The notes under the pieces are model-generated. The model saw only the letters and a list, made by a program, of their open reading frames with translations. It was not told the DNA's origin and searched no databases. From contig MU657464.1 of the NCBI GenBank assembly GCA_026770575.1, forward strand, positions 1 to 11,807: a DNA stretch of 11,807 nucleotides. The letters run 5' to 3'. Shown here one piece after another: positions 8,439-11,807 of this stretch. Origin of the DNA: Pelagophyceae sp. CCMP2097. Lineage: Eukaryota > Sar > Pelagophyceae. The translations under genes and the position numbers were made by a program. Position 1 is the first letter of the stretch. Every line of letters begins with the position of its first letter.

Positions 8439-8753
8439 AGAACGACGGAGTCCGCCGCCGCGTCTCCCGTCGACTCGGCCGGAAACTGTGTAAATGCGGA
8501 GAGTGGGTCGCGTGCGCCATCCGTCATGCGCCGGGGTTCGAGCGCGTGGCTTCCCGTCGTGTCAGAGAGGTCGCTTCAAAGATGGTTCATTACATACTAG
8601 TATACAGCGCCTCGCCGTTACTTAAATTTGGCTGGCAGGCAGTTTCAAAGAGGTTTCTGGGCTTGTCGGCGCCGTGTGGGCGCGACGGAGCGCGTTCGCA
8701 TGCTTTTCGCGCGCGGCGGTCGCTCCTCTGCTGGCGCCCCGGCTTGCGCTCGT
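8439..8753. other. Convergent intergenic region after H4
   Basis: I see no coding frame with protein-like composition. A weak B-box-like GGTTCGAGCGC occurs at about 8536. The region separates H4 from the 3' end of the minus-strand gene to its right. Confidence 0.35.
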
Positions 8754-9650
8754 TCACCTCACCGTCGCCGGCCCGGCGGCGGCGAGGCGCTGCGCGGCGC
8801 TGCGCGCGCGCTGCTGCTCTGCGCTGCGGAGGCAGCAGATTTTCGACCGCGACGTGTCGCAAATCCCGCACACCGGCATCCGGCACTGCTTGTAGTGCAG
8901 CAGCAGCGGCCGCGCCACGCAGCAGCCGGCGAACGCGCCTAGGGCGCCGTCGACGCGCGCCCGAGAAAGGGGGGAAGCGCCGGAGACGCACAAGTCGCGG
9001 CATGGCAGTCGCGGGCGTGCTCAAAGAGGTTGCGCACTTGCAAACCTAAAAACGCCGCGTCTTCGATTTTCCGCAAACGCGCAGCCGCACAGTCTCGGCG
9101 GCCCCGCGGCCCCGCGGCGGACACCGCGAATGCGGCGCGGACGGCTCCGGCCGCGCGGCGGCCGGCGAAAGGGGCCACGACGCCCTCGAAGACGCCGCTG
9201 CGTACGAGCCGCGGACGCGCCGGCGCCGTTGTTGTGGTCGAAGGTCCCCTGCGACGCGCGCCGTCGGAGGGCGCCGCGGGCGCGCTGGCGGGGCCCGACG
9301 GCCGCAGGCGTCGCGCGCGCGTTCGCAGAGGGCGCGCCGACGAAGTGCCGTACCTCGTAGAAGAGCTCGAGCCTAGGCGTGTCGGGCGTGACGCATGACG
9401 GCAAAATTGAAATCCGGCCGCGCGGGCCCGCCGTCGGCCGATGGCCCTCTGCGGCGTAGAAGGACGCCGGGTTATACAGCCGCGAGAGGTACAGAGGCCG
9501 CCGTTCGTCAAAGTCGATCGCGCGCACGCCAAGCATGTTCTCCAGCACCTCGGGGAGCAAAACCTCGAACAGAGAGTCGGGCGCCGTGCCGCAGCGGCGG
9601 TCGAGTGATCCGGAGCACATTTCTGTTCCAGAAAACACTCGGTGAAGCAT
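8754..9650 (-). pseudogene. Unrecognised protein gene, frame-disrupted or multi-exon
   Basis: I do not recognise the product. The likely start is the ATG at 9648-9650, the first one downstream of a TATA box at 9686-9700. The first about 100 codons look protein-like (DSLFEVLLPEVLENMLGV, RPLYLSRLYNPASFYAAEG, LELFYEVRHFVGAP). The best-looking reading then moves to another frame (SGVFEGVVAPFAGRRAAGA, AAFLGLQVRNLFEHARDC). It returns to the first frame for a Cys-rich end (CRMPVCGICDTSRSKICC) ending at 8754. The uninterrupted first frame would run to a stop at 9021. Two frameshifts or unspotted introns would explain the pattern. CCAAT and TATA boxes upstream suggest it is, or was, expressed. Confidence 0.45.
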
Positions 9651-9685
9651 GAGGCAAAAGGGTTTCGAGTCATGAGGCATGAGGT

Positions 9686-9716
9686 GTTTTATTTATATCC
9701 CGTCATCAGTGATTGG
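9686..9716 (-). promoter_or_regulatory. CCAAT + TATA core promoter
   Basis: On the minus strand GGCCAATCAC (CCAAT complement at 9712-9716) is followed by GGATATAAATAAAAC (9686-9700). Transcription would start near 9660-9670, before the ATG at 9648-9650. CATGAGG(C/T) occurs several times around the start (about 9648-9683), so the leader is reiterated. Confidence 0.6.
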
Positions 9717-9719
9717 CCG

Positions 9720-10017
9720 ACCAGTTCCTTAAGCATCTTTTAGAATTTTCATGAGGCGCGCAACCTTGAAACCCCCGAAGCGAACCGCGCCCTCGCGCGG
9801 GTCCGCCGCGGTCGCCGGCGGCGCCGCCGTCTCGCCGGTCCGAGGCATCTGTATACTGTCTGGGGCGAGCGCCCTCTGGGGCGACCTCTAGGGCGAGCGC
9901 CCTCAGGGGCGAGCCTCTGTGCGAGTCCGCGGACGAGCCCCTCGCTCCGGCGGTCAAGGCCCCTCGCTTCCTCCGGGCAGGCCGCGTGGAGGCGCCTTTT
10001 CGGACGGTTAGGTGGCC
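9720..10017. other. Intergenic region with GC-rich tandem repeats
   Basis: There is no credible gene. Its main feature is the tandem repeat at 9862-9918. It separates the promoter of the unrecognised gene from the 3' end of the PhyH-like pseudogene. Confidence 0.4.
9862..9918. repeat. Two tandem 28/29-bp GC-rich repeats
   Basis: GGGGCGAGCGCCCTCT plus GGGGCGACCTCT (9862-9889) is followed by AGGGCGAGCGCCCTCA plus GGGGCGAGCCTCT (9890-9918). Each long sub-unit holds the hairpin GGGC-gagc-GCCC. Confidence 0.75.
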
Positions 10018-11213
10018 TCATCTTGGTTTGTCTGCGAGGCACGACGCGGCGCCGATCCAGAGCGCGGCGTACATTTTCGTGAGCTGCGTGCCGACGACGC
10101 CGAGGCCCGGCGGCGGCGTCTTGTACGAATCGAAGCGCACGACGAGGACGCGCCGGTGTCGCGCGCCCGTGTTCGCGCCGCCGCGGTGCAGCATGCGCGC
10201 GTCGAAGACGAGGAGCTAGCGAACGGCGTCCCGATCCGTCGACCCTCGGACGCGCGCTCTCGACCGCAATGCGCCGAAACGCATGGGCGCACCTCGCCGA
10301 GGGCCAGCGTGCAGCCGAGAGGCCTGGCCACGCGCGGGAGGCGGCCTTCGAAGATGCCGTGCGACGTCGGGAGGAGCTCCGTCGGGCCGTCCTATTCGAT
10401 GGGGTGCGGACCATGTCCAACGTCGCGGCGCGGCGCACCTCGCTGCGCACGGCGGTTGAGACAGGCACGACGAACGTGAGGCCGCGCCGCGCGTTGTCGA
10501 CGTGCCAGATTTGGGACGCGGCGCCTGTGTTTCTCGCGTATCGCTCGCGTTTCCTCGTGCGTCGCACCGACGGAGCCGGCGCACCGGGCACCGCGTCGAG
10601 CAGCTGCAGCTCGGAGATGCCTGGCGCGACGGGGTACCCGGGATCGCTGGTGCATCCGGCTCCTCTGCAAGTCACAAGACGCGCCGAACTTTTCGCCCTC
10701 TTGGAAGTACGTCTGCGCAAACGCGCGCATCGGCGCCGCATACTCCTAAACGCGAGCCTCTCAGGCGGCCCGCAGCACCTCGGCGGCGGCGCGCATACGC
10801 GTTGGCGCGGCCGGCGTGGGACGGACCTCGAGTCGCTGCCGCAGCTCCTTGTCCTCCTTCTTCCAGCGCACGACGTAGTGGAACCGCCCTACGCCGTTTG
10901 TGTTTGCGTCGCTCGGTCGGAGCGGCGGCTGACCCGGCGAAGCTTCGATCGCCTTGGCCATCTTCGCCTCAAAGTCGCGCGCAAAGCCGCCGGCGTCGTC
11001 GGAGAATGCCAATATGGCGTAGCCGTCGGTGTGCAGCCGCGCGAGGACGGCCGGAGGCGCGTCGAGGCGCAGCGGCGGGCCCTCGAGCCGCGGCGAAGAC
11101 CCCTCGAGCCGCGGCGAAGGCCCCTCGCACCTCGTCCAGGATCGCCGCCCCGCGCACGCGGCGCCCGCGGCGACGACCGCGACGTGGCCCAGCGCCGACG
11201 CGCCGCGGAGCAT
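10018..11213 (-). pseudogene. PhyH-family 2-oxoglutarate/Fe(II) dioxygenase (broken)
   Basis: Phytanoyl-CoA dioxygenase-like enzymes hydroxylate diverse substrates using Fe(II) held by His-x-Asp...His. All parts are present in order but in different frames. The N-terminal part has LHTDGYAILAFSDDAGGF and FHYVVRWKKEDKELRQRL (10761-11213). MRAFAQTYFQEGEKFGA follows at 10730, then QIWHVDNARRGLTFVVPVS with the HxD, GPTELLPTSHGIFEGRL, and VFDARMLHRGGANTG with the distal His. RRVLVVRFDSYKTPPPG carries the 2-oxoglutarate-binding Arg. The stop is at 10018-10020. Breaks include stops at 10761-10763, about 10749-10751, 10392-10394 and 10216-10218, plus at least three frame changes. The start MLRGASALGHVAVVAAGAA could be a signal peptide. 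Introns might explain some changes, but not the in-frame stops inside motifs. Confidence 0.75.
11080..11130. repeat. 21-bp tandem repeat in the PhyH N-terminus
   Basis: CCCTCGAGCCGCGGCGAAG units at 11080-11100 and 11101-11121, with a partial third copy, keep the reading frame. On the minus strand they encode a repeated SPRLEG between the presumed signal peptide and the enzyme domain. Confidence 0.75.
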
Positions 11214-11565
11214 GCCCGCCGCAAACGCGCGCCGCGCTCGACGCCGCGCGCGCGCCGGTCACGAACTCCTTCGCGATCGCCGAATGGAAGAAAGTTTCGA
11301 GTCGTGGATCAAATCCTCAAAATTGCCGCCGCCGGGAAGCGCCGACGAGGGGTTGGGCTTCAGTGAGCGTTCGCCGTCGACTATCAACCGCGCCAGGGTC
11401 CGCAAACGAACAATCTGGTTTTCGCAAAGCGCTAAGTTTTGGCGATACTTTTCCGCTCGACGCCGAAGAAGACTTGGAGGGAGCAGTCCTCCGAACGAGG
11501 GTCCCATTGGGAAACCTTCGTCTGCGAGCCTGCGAACGCCTGGGAGCACCTGCGAACCCTTCGGG
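11214..11565. promoter_or_regulatory. Divergent intergenic region between PhyH-like and Cys-rich genes
   Basis: This stretch is partly lower in GC and has no clear TATA box. A plus-strand frame is open from an ATG at 11284-11286 straight into the Cys-rich gene, so a 94-residue N-terminal extension is formally possible. Its composition (Ser/Arg/Pro-rich, mixed GC) looks non-coding. Confidence 0.4.
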
Positions 11566-11807
11566 ATGTGGGCCGCGGCGGCGCTGCTGGGCCTCGTCGT
11601 CGTCGCGGGCGACGACGACGTCTGCCGCGCCGGCGCCTGCATGGGCTGGACAAACGACCGAGATTGCGGCGCCGGCCACTGGTGCCGAGACGCGAAGCAG
11701 TACGCATGCCCCGCCGGCCGCTACGGCAGCTCGCACGAAACCGGCGCCCGCACGGAAACTCTTGCCGAAAGGGGCCGCCGAGTCTCCTTGGAGTCACCGG
11801 CACGCGC
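11566..11807 (+). CDS. Secreted Cys-rich protein, N-terminal part (runs off the window)
   Basis: From the ATG at 11566-11568, 80 codons stay open to the window edge. MWAAAALLGLVVVAG is a good signal peptide followed by DDD. Five Cys then come with spacing C-x4-C-x8-C-x5-C-x7-C (residues 20, 25, 34, 40, 48). The last Cys begins CPAGRYGSS, the typical opening of ephrin-receptor-like / GCC2-GCC3 Cys-rich repeats common in large extracellular protist proteins. After about residue 57 the reading becomes less protein-like, so an intron or frameshift near 11735 is possible. I chose this start for the signal peptide; an upstream in-frame ATG at 11284 would bury it. The opposite strand's open frames here appear to be shadows. 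Confidence 0.6.
   Translation, partial: MWAAAALLGLVVVAGDDDVCRAGACMGWTNDRDCGAGHWCRDAKQYACPAGRYGSSHETGARTETLAERGRRVSLESPAR

Noticed and set aside
8530..8550. tRNA B box near GGTTCGAGCGC
   Set aside because: Two mismatches to the B box and no stem around it.
9749..10741. 330-codon minus-strand frame as one protein
   Set aside because: Only its QIWHVDNARRGLTFVVP part is PhyH-like; the rest is Arg-rich shadow of the same gene in other frames.
11259..11803. Minus-strand frames at the right edge
   Set aside because: They are Arg/Ser-rich and overlap a plus-strand signal peptide and Cys-rich motif, which is the better candidate.

Overview
This window is GC-rich eukaryotic nuclear DNA. It carries two core histone genes with metazoan/green-alga-style 3' stem-loops, a tyrosine-recombinase (DIRS-like) retrotransposon, and broken or partial genes with eukaryotic secretory and phytanoyl-CoA-dioxygenase character. 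High GC, compact histone genes, DIRS-like elements and PhyH/Cys-rich secreted genes together suggest a marine microalga, perhaps a stramenopile such as a pelagophyte. That placement is inference; the sequence does not prove it.

Layout. Positions 1-1027 are repeat-rich non-coding DNA. They hold a module of two identical 80-bp direct repeats around a tRNA-3'-half-like sequence (184-617) and a candidate hAT-type MITE (672-1027) with a 21-bp terminal inverted repeat and an 8-bp target duplication. Histone H3 is on the minus strand (1347-1757) with its 3' stem-loop at 1262-1282. Positions 1758-2853 contain no convincing gene, but include a perfect 11-bp inverted repeat, a plus-strand TATA box, three copies of a 10-mer and a run of short hairpins.

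From 2854 to about 7672 lies a decayed YR retrotransposon on the minus strand. In its own direction it reads: gag-like ORF with a Gly/Arg-rich tail, RT-RNase H in the same frame after a single TGA, a broken tyrosine recombinase, then a repeat-spacer-repeat terminal module (3367-2854). That module resembles the one at 184-617. Histone H4 is on the plus strand (8016-8327), with its stem-loop at 8418-8438.

The right end has an unrecognised, frame-disrupted minus-strand gene with CCAAT and TATA boxes (about 8754-9650), a broken PhyH-family dioxygenase on the minus strand (10018-11213), and the start of a plus-strand secreted Cys-rich protein (11566 to the window edge).

H3 and H4 point away from each other and share the same 3' stem, yet about 6.3 kb of mostly transposon DNA lies between their start codons. 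The simplest reading is an ancestral divergent H3-H4 pair whose common promoter region was invaded by mobile elements.
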